NCBI GenBank assembly: GCA_963971535.1 | Contig: OZ020591.1 | Coordinates: 19,080,877 to 19,144,876 of the forward strand | Source of the DNA: Notolepis coatsorum | Lineage: Eukaryota; Chordata; Actinopteri; Aulopiformes; Paralepididae | DNA length: 64,000 bases | Reading direction: 5' to 3' | In this document: in pieces, positions 22,331 to 33,000 of the stretch | Position numbering within the stretch: the first letter of the stretch is position 1 | How the letters are laid out: the number at the start of each line of letters is the position of its first letter | Notes under the pieces: model-generated | What the model saw: the letters and a program-made list of their open reading frames with translations, nothing else | What the model was told of the DNA's origin: nothing | The model's database searches: none | Program-made: the position numbers and the translations under genes

Positions 22331-23050
22331 TCTTTAATCTTTCAAAATGTTATCTTACATTTTTCTAAATGTTCAGTTGCTATTGCATGCACTCATCTGT
22401 GTTTCACTACACACATGAGTGCATGCTTACCAACTGTGCGTCTGCAACACTACTATCACCGACATCTAAGAAGGGAGATCCCCCCTTGAATGGCCCTTCT
22501 AAGGTTTCTCACCTCCACATATATGGATTGAAAATGGGGGACCCTGATGGAAACAAGACAAACGTCTTTCTCAGGTCTGCATCCCCTTAACAATTGTATG
22601 TATTGAGCCGTACTGTATTGTACCCATTCTGCAATCTGTTAAATAAAGTTTTCATTCATTCATTCATTCACACTGCCTGTGGAGCATTTTTTCCTATTGC
22701 TAGGTTTTAGTGAGTTTTTCCTTACCTTCGCATGGGGTATGTCTGGGAGTGTTCGCATTGGATTCATTTATTTTGCAAATAATTTACTATTTCATCTTAT
22801 CTCATTTTATATTTACAATTACTGCTACTACTTATTGTTATCATTCTTGTTTTCATTGTTGTGCACTGTTGAGTCTGAGCTTGAAATAAAAAAATGTCAT
22901 TACATGCGTTGTGTATTTGACAAATAAAGAACTTGAACTCATTTTATGCCTGTCTTTTTATTTATTTTTGTACTGCTGTGAAGCACTTTGAGCTGCAGTT
23001 CTTGTATGAAATGTGCTATACAAATATTATTTATTATTATTATTGGGCTG
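22331..23050 (+). mobile_element. LINE 3' UTR-like repeat with L2-style tail
   Basis: The stretch from about 22350 (TGTTCAGTTGCTATTGCATG) to 22925 (GGTTTTAGTGAGTTTTTCCT) has an inverted relative at 36790-37135. It ends in AAGCACTTTGAGCTGCAGTT and ATGTGCTATACAAATATTA, as in L2/Maui LINE tails. A LINE-A tail (22508-22669) splits it at CTCCACAT / CTGCCTGTGGAG. No coding content. Confidence 0.65.
22508..22669 (+). mobile_element. LINE-A 3' tail with CATT repeats
   Basis: ATTGAAAATGGGGGACCCTG to the CATTCATTCATTCATTCA tail. It interrupts a repeat that is continuous in the inverted relative near 36890. Confidence 0.85.
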
Positions 23051-23679
23051 GATATTGTGCTGGGTTGCTAAAAGCGGGTCCATGTATGAGAAACAAGACT
23101 GTCATGAGCTACCCAGTGATGAACAACCTTTCTGAGAAAACTACCATTATTATTAATTAATTAATTGGGGGATTGTGAAGTCACACTGTAGATGGGGCTT
23201 CACAAATCTTTGAAGTCACCCGCACATTCTTATTTTATTTTATTGTACTTGTGTTTATTCTATTCTCAATTTAATGTTTCTTATGTTTGACCCCAGAGAG
23301 CAGCAGTTGGCTAAGCCACCAAATACTGGGGGATCTAAATTACCAAACAAACCACACAGTACATGTCATCGGTCATATGGCGCCCTGGTGCCAGTTTCAT
23401 AATAAATATGGATCGCCATGAAATAAGGAATTATTATACATGACTATTATATGCAAGTAGGCTATGTCTAAGCTATTTTACAATATTATACATGAACAGC
23501 TTGTTTTTTTTTATCTGTTTATTTCTTGTTTTTTATTATTATTTATTTTCAATTTATGTTCGAAATAAATAAACTCATTCATTCAAGATATTGTGTGAGC
23601 AAAAGTATAGTTACTGGCTGTACAATACTGCTGTAGGCCTATAATACTTATGTAAATAAGTAAGGCAATTGAAATATAT
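23051..23679. other. Unassigned spacer sequence
   Basis: AT-rich, non-coding, with a LINE-like tail (GAAATAAATAAACTCATTCA) near 23565-23585. No named element recognised. Confidence 0.4.
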
Positions 23680-23840
23680 CTGCAGTACAGCTCAATACAC
23701 ACAATTGTTAAGGGGATGCAGACCAGAGAAAGACTTCCGTCTTGTTTACATCAGGGTCCCCCATTTTCAATTCATCATAAATGTACAGTTCCCTCCCCCT
23801 TGTATATATTTACTGTATGTCACAAATGTAACAGTACTGC
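23680..23840 (-). mobile_element. LINE-A 3' UTR, minus copy of an inverted pair
   Basis: AGTACAGCTCAATACACACA, the GATGCAGACCAGAGAAAGAC block and ATGTACAGTTCCCTCCCCC. It lies head to head with the plus copy starting at about 23848 and would form a hairpin. Confidence 0.85.
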
Positions 23841-23844
23841 ATTG

Positions 23845-24272
23845 AGGTCTTTCTCTGGTCTGCATCCCCTTAACAATTGTGTGTATTGAGCTGTACTGTA
23901 CCCATTCTGCAATCTGTTAATAAAGTTTTCAATCAATCAATCAATCAATCCGGGCCTGTGACGGTCACTGTGCCCATTCTGCAATCTGTTAATAAAGTTT
24001 TCAATCAATCAATCAATCCGGGCCTGTGACGGTCACTTTACCCATTCTGCAATCTGTTAATAAAGTTTTCAATCAATCAATCAATCAATCCGGACCTGTG
24101 ACGGTCACTGTACCCATTCTGCAATCTGTTAATACAGTTTTCAATCAATCAATCCGGGCCTGTGACGGTCACTGTACCCATTCTGCAATCTGTTAATAAA
24201 GTTTTCAATCAATCAATCAATCAATCAATCCGGGCCTGTAACGGTCACTGTACCCATTCTGCAATCTGTTAA
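23845..24272 (+). repeat. LINE-A tail plus array, right arm (first part, 5 units)
   Basis: A LINE-A tail (GGTCTTTCTCTGGTCTGCAT onward) followed by five units of CGGGCCTGTGACGGTCACTG + CCCATTCTGCAATCTGTTAA + CAATCAATC. The last unit is cut at its TTAA by the element at 24273-25223. Confidence 0.9.
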
Positions 24273-25223
24273 CACTTTAACCGCCGAAAACGCCGGAACT
24301 CGTCATTCCCCGCCATGCTCATTCCGCCGAGGACGCCTTAACTCGTCTTTGATGTCAATATTTCAAAAATCTGTCATCGAAATCATATTTCCTTTCCGGA
24401 GCTCTGAGACACAGTGCTGATCTCCTCTCAACTCTCTAGCGGTTCAAGAGCGCCATCTGGTGGCCGATCGGCAGATCGCCAACCGGATATTAACCTTTGA
24501 ACCAGTAGTACTCATCCAAATGTGGTCCGGCCACTCTCTATAGCTCCCGCGACTCCATCTTGAAACACTGGATAATAGATCGCTCGCCCTAACTCAATAA
24601 ACAACGTTATTTGGACGTATATACTATTATACAACCTGGAAATGGATCGGGCATTTCTACATCCCATAATCGAAAACGGTCTACTCCACGCTGATCGTCC
24701 AACGGCGCGAGGAACATACGGTAAGATTCAGCGTTATTTTCTAACGTGTTCCATATAAACTGCTATGATGAACATATGACCCACTCTGGATGAATCATCT
24801 AACGCTGCCCACGGAATTATAAACGATCCCCCGCCCATCCGGTCATCATCAGATCATACGTAGATCATTCTAGAAGTACGTCCAGTTGAAATTTTTCATC
24901 TCGCGCCGATCGCTACCAAACTGTATTTCATCATCAATATAATGCAATTAGGGCTATAAATCACGTTCTGAAGAAAGCTTCAGAAAACGATAAAAACATA
25001 CTTATACTTTAGACCATATTTTAGTATGAATATGTGAATGAAAAAGTTTAACGTTGCTACACCCTGAACAATACATATAGGACATTGAATGGGCCATAAT
25101 AATGGCAATGTAGCAATAGAATTTAAAAAGTTATAGCCCTGCAAAGAAGGTGAACTTCTCCATAGACAAATAGAGCTGGCGAGGGATGGTAAATTATGAA
25201 TTTAACCCATGGCGATCAAAGTG
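24273..25223. mobile_element. TTAA-targeted DNA transposon (piggyBac/Kolobok type), non-autonomous
   Basis: It begins CACTTTAACCGCC after TTAA at 24269-24272 and ends GGCGATCAAAGTG, an 11/13 inverted match. The right flank reads TAACG rather than a clean TTAA. The target is the TTAA of a LINE-A tail, since tail sequence continues on both sides. The interior includes ATGGATCGGGCATTTCTACA followed 60 bp later by ACGGTAAGATT, which looks like a short first exon with a donor site, but no transposase follows. Confidence 0.65.
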
Positions 25224-25233
25224 TAACGTTTTC

Positions 25234-25281
<48 letters not shown>

Positions 25282-25473
25282 CGGGCCTGTGACGGTCACT
25301 GTACCCATTCTGCAATCTGTTAATAAAGTTTTCAATCAATCAATCAATCAATCAATCCGGGCCTCTGACGGTCACTGTACCCATTCTGCAATCTGTTAAT
25401 AAAGTTTTCAATCAATCAATCAATCCGGGCCTGTGATGGTCACTGTACCCATCTGCAATCTGTTAATAAAGTT

Positions 25474-25524
<51 letters not shown>

Positions 25525-25590
25525 CGGGCCTGTGACGGTCACTGTACCCATTCTGCAATCTGTTAATAAAGTTTTCAATCAATCAATCCC
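25224..25590 (+). repeat. Array of LINE-A tail units, right arm (second part, 4 units)
   Basis: Continuation of the array at 23845-24272, in the same orientation and inverted relative to 21685-22204, with long CAAT runs. It joins the arm sequence at ACACGGTGCAATACTCCAAT. Confidence 0.92.
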
Positions 25591-25848
25591 ACACGGTGCA
25601 ATACTCCAATTTAGCCATTGGGTGGGACGGTCACGTGACCCTGTGACGGTCACGTGACCCAAATCAGCCAATGGGAGCGAGGGTCCTGAAAGTGTCTTAG
25701 TGGGAGGAGCCTCGTATGGGTCCTGAGAGTGTTGCGGTCCTGAGAGTGTCTTAGTGGGAGGAGCCTTGTATGGGTTCTGCGGTCCTGCAGCTGGATGCAT
25801 CTCAGTCTTTCACCACCGAAGGCGAAGACCACAGGGTCCTCAGTGAGT

Positions 25849-25942
25849 CCGAGCAGAGCGCTCGCTATACTCATATAACTATGGTTATAGGATAACCGTA
25901 TGTTATATTATCGTATAACTTACGCTCTGCTCGTAGTGGAAC
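25849..25942 (-). repeat. Internal complementary region of E1
   Basis: On plus the left half (CCGAGCAGAGCGCTCGCTAT to GGATAACCGTAT) is the reverse complement of E1's 3' outer end at 21258-21309. The right half (GTTATATTATCGTATAACTT to CGTAGTGGAAC) is the reverse complement of E1's 5' outer end at 32821-32861. This arrangement is diagnostic of DIRS retrotransposons, which use it to join their ends during circle formation. Confidence 0.85.
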
Positions 25943-26097
25943 ACAGGAGCTGAGCAGAGCGGAAGCTCGACAAATGTACCCGCTGTGGCCCCCCACAACC
26001 ATCAGAACCGGGGCGGACCCGAGACTCCCGGACCGCCCTAGAGGGGGACGGGAGGGAATCGGATCCGACTGTGCGAAGTGGGTTTAGTAACTCAAAC

Positions 26098-26737
26098 TAG
26101 GGCTGGGCGATATGGAAAAAAATCATATCGCGATAACGATATGATAATGTTATCATATTTCTCGATACCGATAATTATCGAATCGTATTAAAAGATTTCA
26201 GCCTGTTTACTTTATTTTTTATTTTGCAGCAATTCTTTGTCATTGCCGCCATCTTTAGTGTTACATCCCCTCACACTCCAGTTATCAGGCTGCAGCTGGT
26301 TTAAAAGCGAAAGTAAACAGGCTTCTCTGCTGGCTGTGGCTCCAGGGGAGTTGAACAGTTCTGGCTCTGCTAGTTTATTTTCGATCTTTTGGCGCTTTTT
26401 TGGTGGACAAACCAGTCTAGTTCTGCTAGCACACATAGCCTACTGTGTACAGACGGTTTCAAACTGTATTTTAAATTAGAAAGCAAACAAAATAAATGGA
26501 CAAGAGAAAAAGAAATCTCAATTTGGTCAGTATTGTCATTTGGACAAGCAAAGCCATTACTTTAAGTTGCAGGCAAAAAAGACAAGTCTGTCCACTGTCT
26601 CTGGTTTTAAACCTGCCCTGTTGCAGGTCAAAAAAAAAAAAAAAAAAAAATCGTTTTTTTCTTTCTTTCCGATATTTGATATAGATTATTAAAATATATC
26701 GCGATATTTATCGTTATCGTTATATCGCCCAGCCCTA
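26098..26737. mobile_element. hAT MITE with 8-bp duplication ACTCAAAC
   Basis: The ends are TAGGGCTGGGCGATATGG and CGTTATATCGCCCAGCCCTA, flanked by ACTCAAAC at 26090-26097 and 26738-26745. The subterminal regions are rich in CGATATCG-like repeats. It carries no transposase and is inserted in E1. A truncated relative is at 10007-10169. Confidence 0.92.
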
Positions 26738-29540
26738 ACTCAAACGCACAGGGTGAGCAGATCGTGGGACTTACCTTCACACAGAAGAACCCGCGACTAC
26801 ATAGGCGCGCATCCCACATGCCACCAGGGAACAAACGGGAAGAAAAAAAAACCTGTTACAATCCCTAACAACACGGGGTCAAGGTCAAAACCCAACCCCG
26901 TGGCAAGGCCGTACCAGCGGAGCGCGAAGGAGGACCCAGCCCCAGGAACAGCCTGAGGGTCAGGACCCCCTGGAAAAAGGGGGCATGGTGAGGCCAACGA
27001 TGCCGCAGCATCGAGACCCCACCAGATGGTCACTAGTGACACCACCCCCACATCGCCAGCGTATCGGACAGGGCCCATCCAAGAACAGGCCCTTCCCCCC
27101 TACATCACGCTGCCCTGAAGCACTCCAAAGAGGCTACACCCCCACAACACAGTGGGACCAGGCAGCGCACCGGGGAGACAACCCCCAAAGAGGTTGATCC
27201 CTCAATCCAGGCAACAGGTCAAAAGCATAACTCGACCTGTTCCCGGAGCACTGCGGACTAGACAGGCGCCTAAGGGGTCTGCTGAGAACAGCACCCCGGC
27301 GGAAGGGGCGTTCGGTATGCTGTGCACCATGTCGCAGCCTCCACAAAAAAACCGACCCCCCCAGAGAGGCCGAGGCAGAGAAGGCTGACATGATTGGCAG
27401 ACGTCATGAAAGGTGCAGGGGCACACTCGCAGGCAGACGGGGTCAAGCCCGGCCTAACCCGAGAGTCGACTCCGCTACCAACGCACCGGGGAACCAACCA
27501 CCTCCCTATGTTTAGTTTAACAGGAGGGGGTTGTTCCCATAACCCCACCAAGAAAAAACTCTGAAACACAACTGCGGGTATACACCGGCTATACAGCAGT
27601 ACAAGTGTTTCAGTTCTCAAGAAGGGGTTAACCCAGGCCAACAGGTAGATGAGAACGAGTCCGGACCTGGGCCCGGCGGACCGGGACGTACACAGGGACG
27701 CCAGAGGGGTACAAAAGAACCACCTCAACAGCCCCCTCCCAGCCCCACCAAGCAGGGGAAGAGAGGGGCGAAAAAGAATGGAGAAGGTCCAGGCTCCTTA
27801 GCACAGCGCAAGGTACAACACAATATGGACCAAGCAAGCACACAGTGACATAACCACGAACACCTCCATAACATCAAACCCTCTAACGCCCGGGCCAACC
27901 CGGCATTTTCCCCCCGAACAAGTCCACAAGGGTACCAGAACAACAGATCTGTGCCCCGGCGGACAACGGGTTAACTGACCTGGTCCGGCGCGACCAGAAC
28001 CAGTCCCATGTCCTAATCACACCACCATCCCCAGTCCTAAGAGGGGGGTAGGTACGCGTGTCGATCTAAAACATCACAGAGGGCGCCACCAAGACGGTCA
28101 GAACATGAATGCACCGCGCCCGGTGGCCCACCCCAAGGGCGTGAGACCCCTCCGCCAATGCTTTGATCTATTCCGTCATCTCCCCCCAGAGATGAACGAG
28201 AATTCGTAGAGACTAACCTAGTACACTGGCGCTCGGAAGAGATAAAACTCCATCCTAGTTGCTCCATAAAAAATGCCGTTTCCATGATGAGCAACCAAAG
28301 CGCCAGCCCATGCGTGGTTCCACACAGAAGCACCCAGGGCCAGCACTATGTACACGTCGAGACCCAAAACACATCAATGGTAATTCTAGCAAGAACCCAG
28401 ACAACGTTCCCTCCAAGCGGCCTGGTAGAGCGGCAGGAAGCTGGCCAAAAGACAGATATGGGTCCCATATGACACATCTGAGGGAAAACACCCCTGTTAA
28501 AAACCTGCTCTGTATAAAAGAGAGGAGATAAGGAACCCCCAGAGAGACCTCCCACGTGAGTAATAATTGAAAAGATATATGTAACATTGAGCTACGTGAC
28601 CAAAAGCTCAATACATATGCAACAGAGCGCAGAACAGAAAACAAAGTTATCACGCACCGCATAACCCAATCTTGACAATAACAGTGGTCCACAATGGAGC
28701 CTGAAAAGAACTCACGGAAGTCTCACGACCAATAGAAACGCACCCAGTGACGTACTCTATGGTGGGGGGAATTCCGTGACCCACCTGCCCAAATATGGCA
28801 TGGGACCAGGGAACTCCCCCCCGCTCTCCCTACCCTGTGACGCGCTGACCCAACAGCGTGACAGGAAGCCCGAAGGACAGGAGGTCCAACCCCCTGACTA
28901 ATCAGAAAAAAAGGGGAGGAGGGGTTTATCAGTTCACCCCCTCATGACCCCACACCCCAGATACGAAGAAAACAAACCAGCAGCAATGATACCAGTTTAC
29001 CTAGCATGCTACATGAAAAAGCGTATATCCACTAGGATAAGCTCAACCAACTGCACGCCAGCCACAGACAATAAACTCGTTTGCGAACAGGTTTTACATA
29101 CAAGGCTTTAGGCTCATGTGCGAACACGTCACCTGTGTTTATGTCTAAAGAAAAAACACAGACGTTTAAAGAGAGGGTCAAGACCTTGGTACAATCTACA
29201 TATATGAATACTTCTGTAGGCAAACACTCAACACACAACCCCCTCAGATAAAAAAGGTAAAGTTCACTCTTACTACTGCAAGAAGAACACAGTCTTCTTC
29301 ATGATGAGGGAAGACAAGTCTTTTGACCGAGTGCTAGCCACAGGCCTTGCTAAGCACACATATATATAGCGACCAGAACAATTTACAAGAAACTGTCCTA
29401 CTCTCTTAAGCAAACACACAACCCCACAGGTAGGTGAGGGTTTACACATCGTATCCCCAATATATAATAGTGAATAAACACAGTTTGTAACAAAAAACAG
29501 TCCCTCACCAGGAGGGACCTTTTATTTAGTAACAAAAAAA
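26738..29540 (-). other. E1 interior without recognisable coding
   Basis: This part of E1 is homologous to 45.4-49.2 kb of E2 and 56.5-60.7 kb of E3 (shared blocks such as GCTTAGCAAGGCCTGTGGC and GGTCTCACGCCCTTGGGGTG on minus). In a canonical DIRS it would encode RT, RNase H and recombinase; I see no such motifs in any frame. It has no complete 5S-like segment where E2 and E3 have one. Confidence 0.6.
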
Positions 29541-30504
29541 TTATATGTTGGGGAGGGGAAGGGGACAGGGGTAAACAGGGGAGTCACTAGCGGCGCCTGC
29601 CGTGTGCAGCGCGGTGTTTGCCCCCACAGGGAGTCGGCCCGGAGGGACGGTTCTGGGGAGCCTGGTCACGTCGATCCCTACCGTCACCTCCGGGCGTGTT
29701 GCGGCTGGCTGCGGCGGACAAGGCACTCCATCCACTCCTGGCCTTCTTCGATGAAGGCCCAGCAGCGGCGGCGGTGGTGGCGGAGGCAACGGTCGCGGTC
29801 CTCTGCCAGCGTTGCTTTTTTCGGCCATCACCGGTGGCATCGGGTCAGGGGAAATGGGGTTGGAGCACAGAGCGCTCCTCCTCCATCTCTCTGCAGGCAG
29901 CCGTCATCTGTTGCATGGCCGACCCGAACAGCCCAGCATCGGAGAGGGGGGCCGTGAGCAGGGGAATCCTCTTCTGTTCCGGCACCCGCGCCTGCTCCAG
30001 CCAAAGGTGGCGCTGGGAGTGGCCAGGGCGCGCTCCTTCCCGGCGGCTATCGCCTGCAGCTGGGTAAGGTGCAGGATGGCTCCAGCCGCCTGGGTGTGAA
30101 GATATTGCTAATGGTCATCCAATACCGACCCGCCCGCCATCATCCGCGACATGTAGCACGCTAGCTGCGCAATGTTAGAATTCGCAGCTAGGCTCTGATG
30201 TACGCCTGGTCACTCCAATTAGCCATCTGCCTAGCCGATTTCCCTTGGGGAACCGGCTTCCGCAACGGCTCCCACACCATTTCGGGACAAAGTATGGATG
30301 CCATCGGGCTATCAAGCCGAGGCACCCCGTCCTTTAGCCCCTGGACCAAACCCGCCACCAGCGTGACTGGCATGTAGGCGGGGGTAAGGCCAGTGATGCG
30401 GGAGATTACCTGTCCCTGTTTCACGTAGGCCTCCATTGACGGGAAGAATGGGCAGACAACGCCTGTCTCTCTCACAGGACGGTGTTGCCAGAGATGACCT
30501 ATCA
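29541..30504 (-). pseudogene. E1 gag-like frame, C-terminal part (fossil)
   Basis: This is the downstream portion of the first frame of E1. It has an alpha-helical segment with SNIAQLACYMSRMMAGG and a proline-rich end. The style (a helical block with QLQAIAAGKERALA) resembles the first protein of fish DIRS elements from memory. It is broken by several disruptions and separated from the upstream part by a LINE. Confidence 0.5.
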
Positions 30505-31827
30505 AGGCTCTGTACGCTGCAGTTCGCGTACAGAGCCAACAGATCCACAGAGGATGCTGTGAACATGGCTCTGCACTACACGCTGGAACATCTGTACTAC
30601 GCTGGCAACTATGTCGGGATATTGTATGTGGACTCCAGCTCGGCCTTTAACACCATCCTTCCACCCATCCTGGAGCACCAGCTATCCCTGCTGCAGGTGC
30701 CGGCCTCCACTCGCAGGTGGATTACGGACTTCCTGTCCAACAGGTCTCAGCGGGTGAGGCTGGGGAAGAGCATTTCCAGCTCTAGGTCCACCAGCACCGG
30801 TTCCCCGCAGGGCTGCGTCCTGTCCCCACTACTGTTCTCCCTGTACACCAACAGCTGTGCCTCTCTGCACCCCTCGGTCAAACTCCTGAAATCCGCTGAC
30901 GACACCACCCTGGTGGGTCTCATCTCCAGGGGGGACGAGTCGGCCTATAGGAGGGAGATCGAGAGGCTGCAGAGCTGGTGCAGCTGCAACAACCTGGAGC
31001 TCAATGCTCAAAAGACAGTGGAGATGGTAGTGGACTTCAGGAAGAAAGGAGCCCTGCCCCTTTCCCATCATACTGGGAGGCACGACCATCTCCCGGGATT
31101 TGAAGTGGGAGCTCAACATCACAGGCCTGCTCAAGAAGGCCCAGGGGAGGATGTTCTTCCTCCGGCAGTTAAACAAATATAAACTGCCGAGGACCATGAT
31201 GGCCCAATTCTACATGGCCATCATTGAGTCCATCCTTACCCACTCCATCATCTCCTGGTTCCCCGCTGCAGCGGCAAAATATCTCGCCAAGCTGCAGCGG
31301 GTGATTCGCTCCGCGGAGAGGGTGATCGGCTGTCCCCTGCCCTCTCTCAGGTCCCTGCACGACTCCAGGGCGCTGAAGAGGGCGAGGAAGATCATGGCCG
31401 ACCCATCCCACCCCGGTCACAGCCTCTTCACCCTGCTCCCCTCTGGGAGAAGGCTGAGGATGCCAAAGGCTGTGAAAGCTCGTCACAGACTGAGCTTCTT
31501 CCCCTCAGCCGCCAGGCTGATCAATGCCTCAGGTCCCCCCCCCCCCCCCCCTCTGCCCCCAAGTGACACTGGCACATCACAATGACACTGACTGCACTGC
31601 ACTAGTCCATACTGGAACTCTGCACTCTTCACTTTATATATATATATGTATTTTATTGATTAATCCTCCACTGCACTGTTTCGTTTCTTGTCATGTGTCT
31701 GTGTTGGTGTTGTTTACTGTGGAAAAAGAAAAGAAAATGCATACACTGTATTGCTGCAACAATTACCAATGTTTTTTTACACAAATGGCTCAATAAAGGA
31801 ATCTGAATCTGAATTTGAATCTGAATC
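30505..31827 (+). mobile_element. LINE (FADD/I-like group), 5'-truncated, inserted in E1
   Basis: It starts within the RT fingers (LQFAYRANRSTEDAVNMALH) and ends with GGCTCAATAAAGGAATCTGA and a GAATCT repeat tail at 31800-31827. It lies in the opposite orientation to E1 and splits the gag-like frame. The protein is related to the LINE at 53.4-55.5 kb. Confidence 0.88.
30520..31585 (+). pseudogene. LINE reverse transcriptase, partial
   Basis: The frame from about 30520 encodes LQFAYRANRSTEDAV, YVDSSSAFNTILPP (motif A region), STGSPQGCVLSPLLFSLYTN and SADDTTLVGLIS, where the usual F of FADD is changed. It then continues to VEMVVDFRKKG. Near 31060 the reading shifts, and the remainder (LLKKAQGRMFFLRQLNKYKL to FFPSAARLINAS) is read at 31100-31560 in another frame. 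The protein end matches the C-terminus of the 53.4-kb LINE (RGKAKRIIKDSSHP versus RARKIMADPSHP). The endonuclease and N-terminus are absent, so this is a dead copy. Confidence 0.85.
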
Positions 31828-32565
31828 AGGAACAGGTGCAGGCAGAGGCTGCGGCAACGCCACGCCATTAGCGGCTGCGGCGGCCGCCATGAGCTCAGGG
31901 AACAAGGCAAGCAACTCCCCTTGCGTACCTCCCTCCACGTCACTCGCGTCCCTCAAGTACGGGAGGCTGCCATGTCGGGCGCCACCATCCGATGCGGCAG
32001 ATAGCTGGGCATCTTGTCTCAGGGTCGGAGGTTCTAACCCAACACCGGAGAACAAGGGACCCCAAGGAGACGCAACACTCCCTGCCACACCCCGAGGGGG
32101 AGAATGATACGCCTCCACTGGGGCATTGAACAAGAGCGCTCTCGCCCCCTCCATGTGGTCCTCAGTCTCCATCGGAAATGGAGACAAGGCAAGAGCACTC
32201 TCGTCCGGCTCCAGCACAACCTCAAAGCCTGGCCGTTCGCCCCTGCAGCTCGCCGCCCTACGACGGGAGAGAGCAGAGGCGAAGAGTCTGCGTCGCAAAT
32301 CCCCAGCCACCAGAGGAGCCGTTGGCCTATCGGCCGACTGTCCACTGGCGGGGGAACCAAGGCCGGAACCAGGCCATCTCACGGGAGACGGCGGCTCAAC
32401 TGCCCCTCGGAGAGGCAGACTCACCACCGGGCGCCGCCCGGGCGTATCTGACTGCCACGGCCGCGGAGTCAGAGCCGCCCCACGACGCACGGCGGACGCG
32501 GCAATGGAGAAGTGCTGGTGAAGGGTGACGTTGTGAGCGCTCGAACCCTCCGAAAATGCAGACAT
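31828..32565 (-). pseudogene. E1 gag-like frame, N-terminal part (fossil)
   Basis: The frame starts MSAFSEGSSAHNVTLHQHF about 125 bp inside the 5' inverted repeat of E1. It is rich in Pro, Arg and Ala, followed by an acidic segment (EPDESALALSPFPMETEDH). The last residues before 31828 come from E1; residues beyond are LINE tail. Position and composition fit the first frame of a DIRS element; the assignment is by architecture rather than a clear domain match. Confidence 0.55.
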
Positions 32566-32861
32566 TATGTCTTAGCTTTTCTCGTAAATTGGCGAGAGAG
32601 AGAAAAATAAGATACAATGACCACCTAGCTCCTTTCCAACAACTATTTCGGCACTAAACTCAAGTGGTGTATACAGACACTTGTCGGTGGTGAAAATAGG
32701 GAAGGAGCTGTTAGTATGGCCACGTCCCCACTTATGTAGAGGAGCGGATGTGGGTGTGGCCAGGCGGATGGGTGTGTACATGTGGAGAAATGTTATTCAG
32801 AATTAGATTGAAAGGGATAAGTTCCACTACGAGCAGAGCGTAAGCTATACGATAATATAAC

Positions 32862-33000
32862 TTATTCTCATCAGTGCTATAATATTTTCTGAATCCCGAT
32901 TGAAATTCTTCTAAGATGTTGTTTTATTCGAGAAAGGAATTAATTTGACCTGAAACTATCTTTTCAAGTACTTTACTAATGAATGGTAGGTTACTGTAGA
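32862..33000 (-). mobile_element. L2-b LINE, RT finger fragment
   Basis: The minus strand encodes SNLPFISKVLEKIVSGQINS and FQSGFRKYYSTDE, a block that precedes RT motif A in L2 LINEs. E1 interrupts L2-b immediately after STDE, and motif A reappears at 21257. Confidence 0.88.

Larger units (their letters stand above)
21470..25803. mobile_element. 4.3-kb foldback element with 8-bp duplication AGTCTTTC
   Basis: It is flanked by AGTCTTTC at 21462-21469 and 25804-25811, whose removal restores E1. The arms are inverted: CAGCTGCAGGACCGCAGAAC, the GGCTCCTCCCACTAAGACAC repeats, GGTCACGTGACCGTC and the CCAATGGCTGAATTGGAGTA-like segment. Next in each arm is an array of LINE-A tail units (seven left, nine right). 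The spacer holds a possible SINE head, an L2-like 3' UTR and LINE-A tails. The right arm is interrupted by the TTAA-type element at 24273-25223. No transposase. The 8-bp duplication suggests hAT mobilisation; MULE-type is an alternative. Confidence 0.8.
21258..32861 (-). mobile_element. DIRS-like retrotransposon E1 (fossil, 11.6 kb with insertions)
   Basis: Minus orientation, 5' end at 32861 and 3' end at 21258. Parts: 5' terminus and inverted repeat (about 32690-32861), a gag-like first frame (32565 to 29541, split by a LINE), a 3.6-kb non-coding-looking stretch, the internal complementary region (25849-25942) and the 3' inverted repeat (21258-21461). The halves of the internal region are complementary to the two outer termini, as in DIRS elements. 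Insertions: foldback 21470-25803, hAT MITE 26098-26737, LINE 30505-31827. The core is about 5.3 kb. RT, RNase H and tyrosine recombinase are not recognisable. It is broken, with several disruptions, and is old enough to hold three layers of later insertions. Confidence 0.8.

Noticed and set aside
27270-27728. 152-codon minus frame in E1 as a candidate protein
   Set aside because: The homologous parts of E2 and E3 do not keep the frame, and no known domain is visible.
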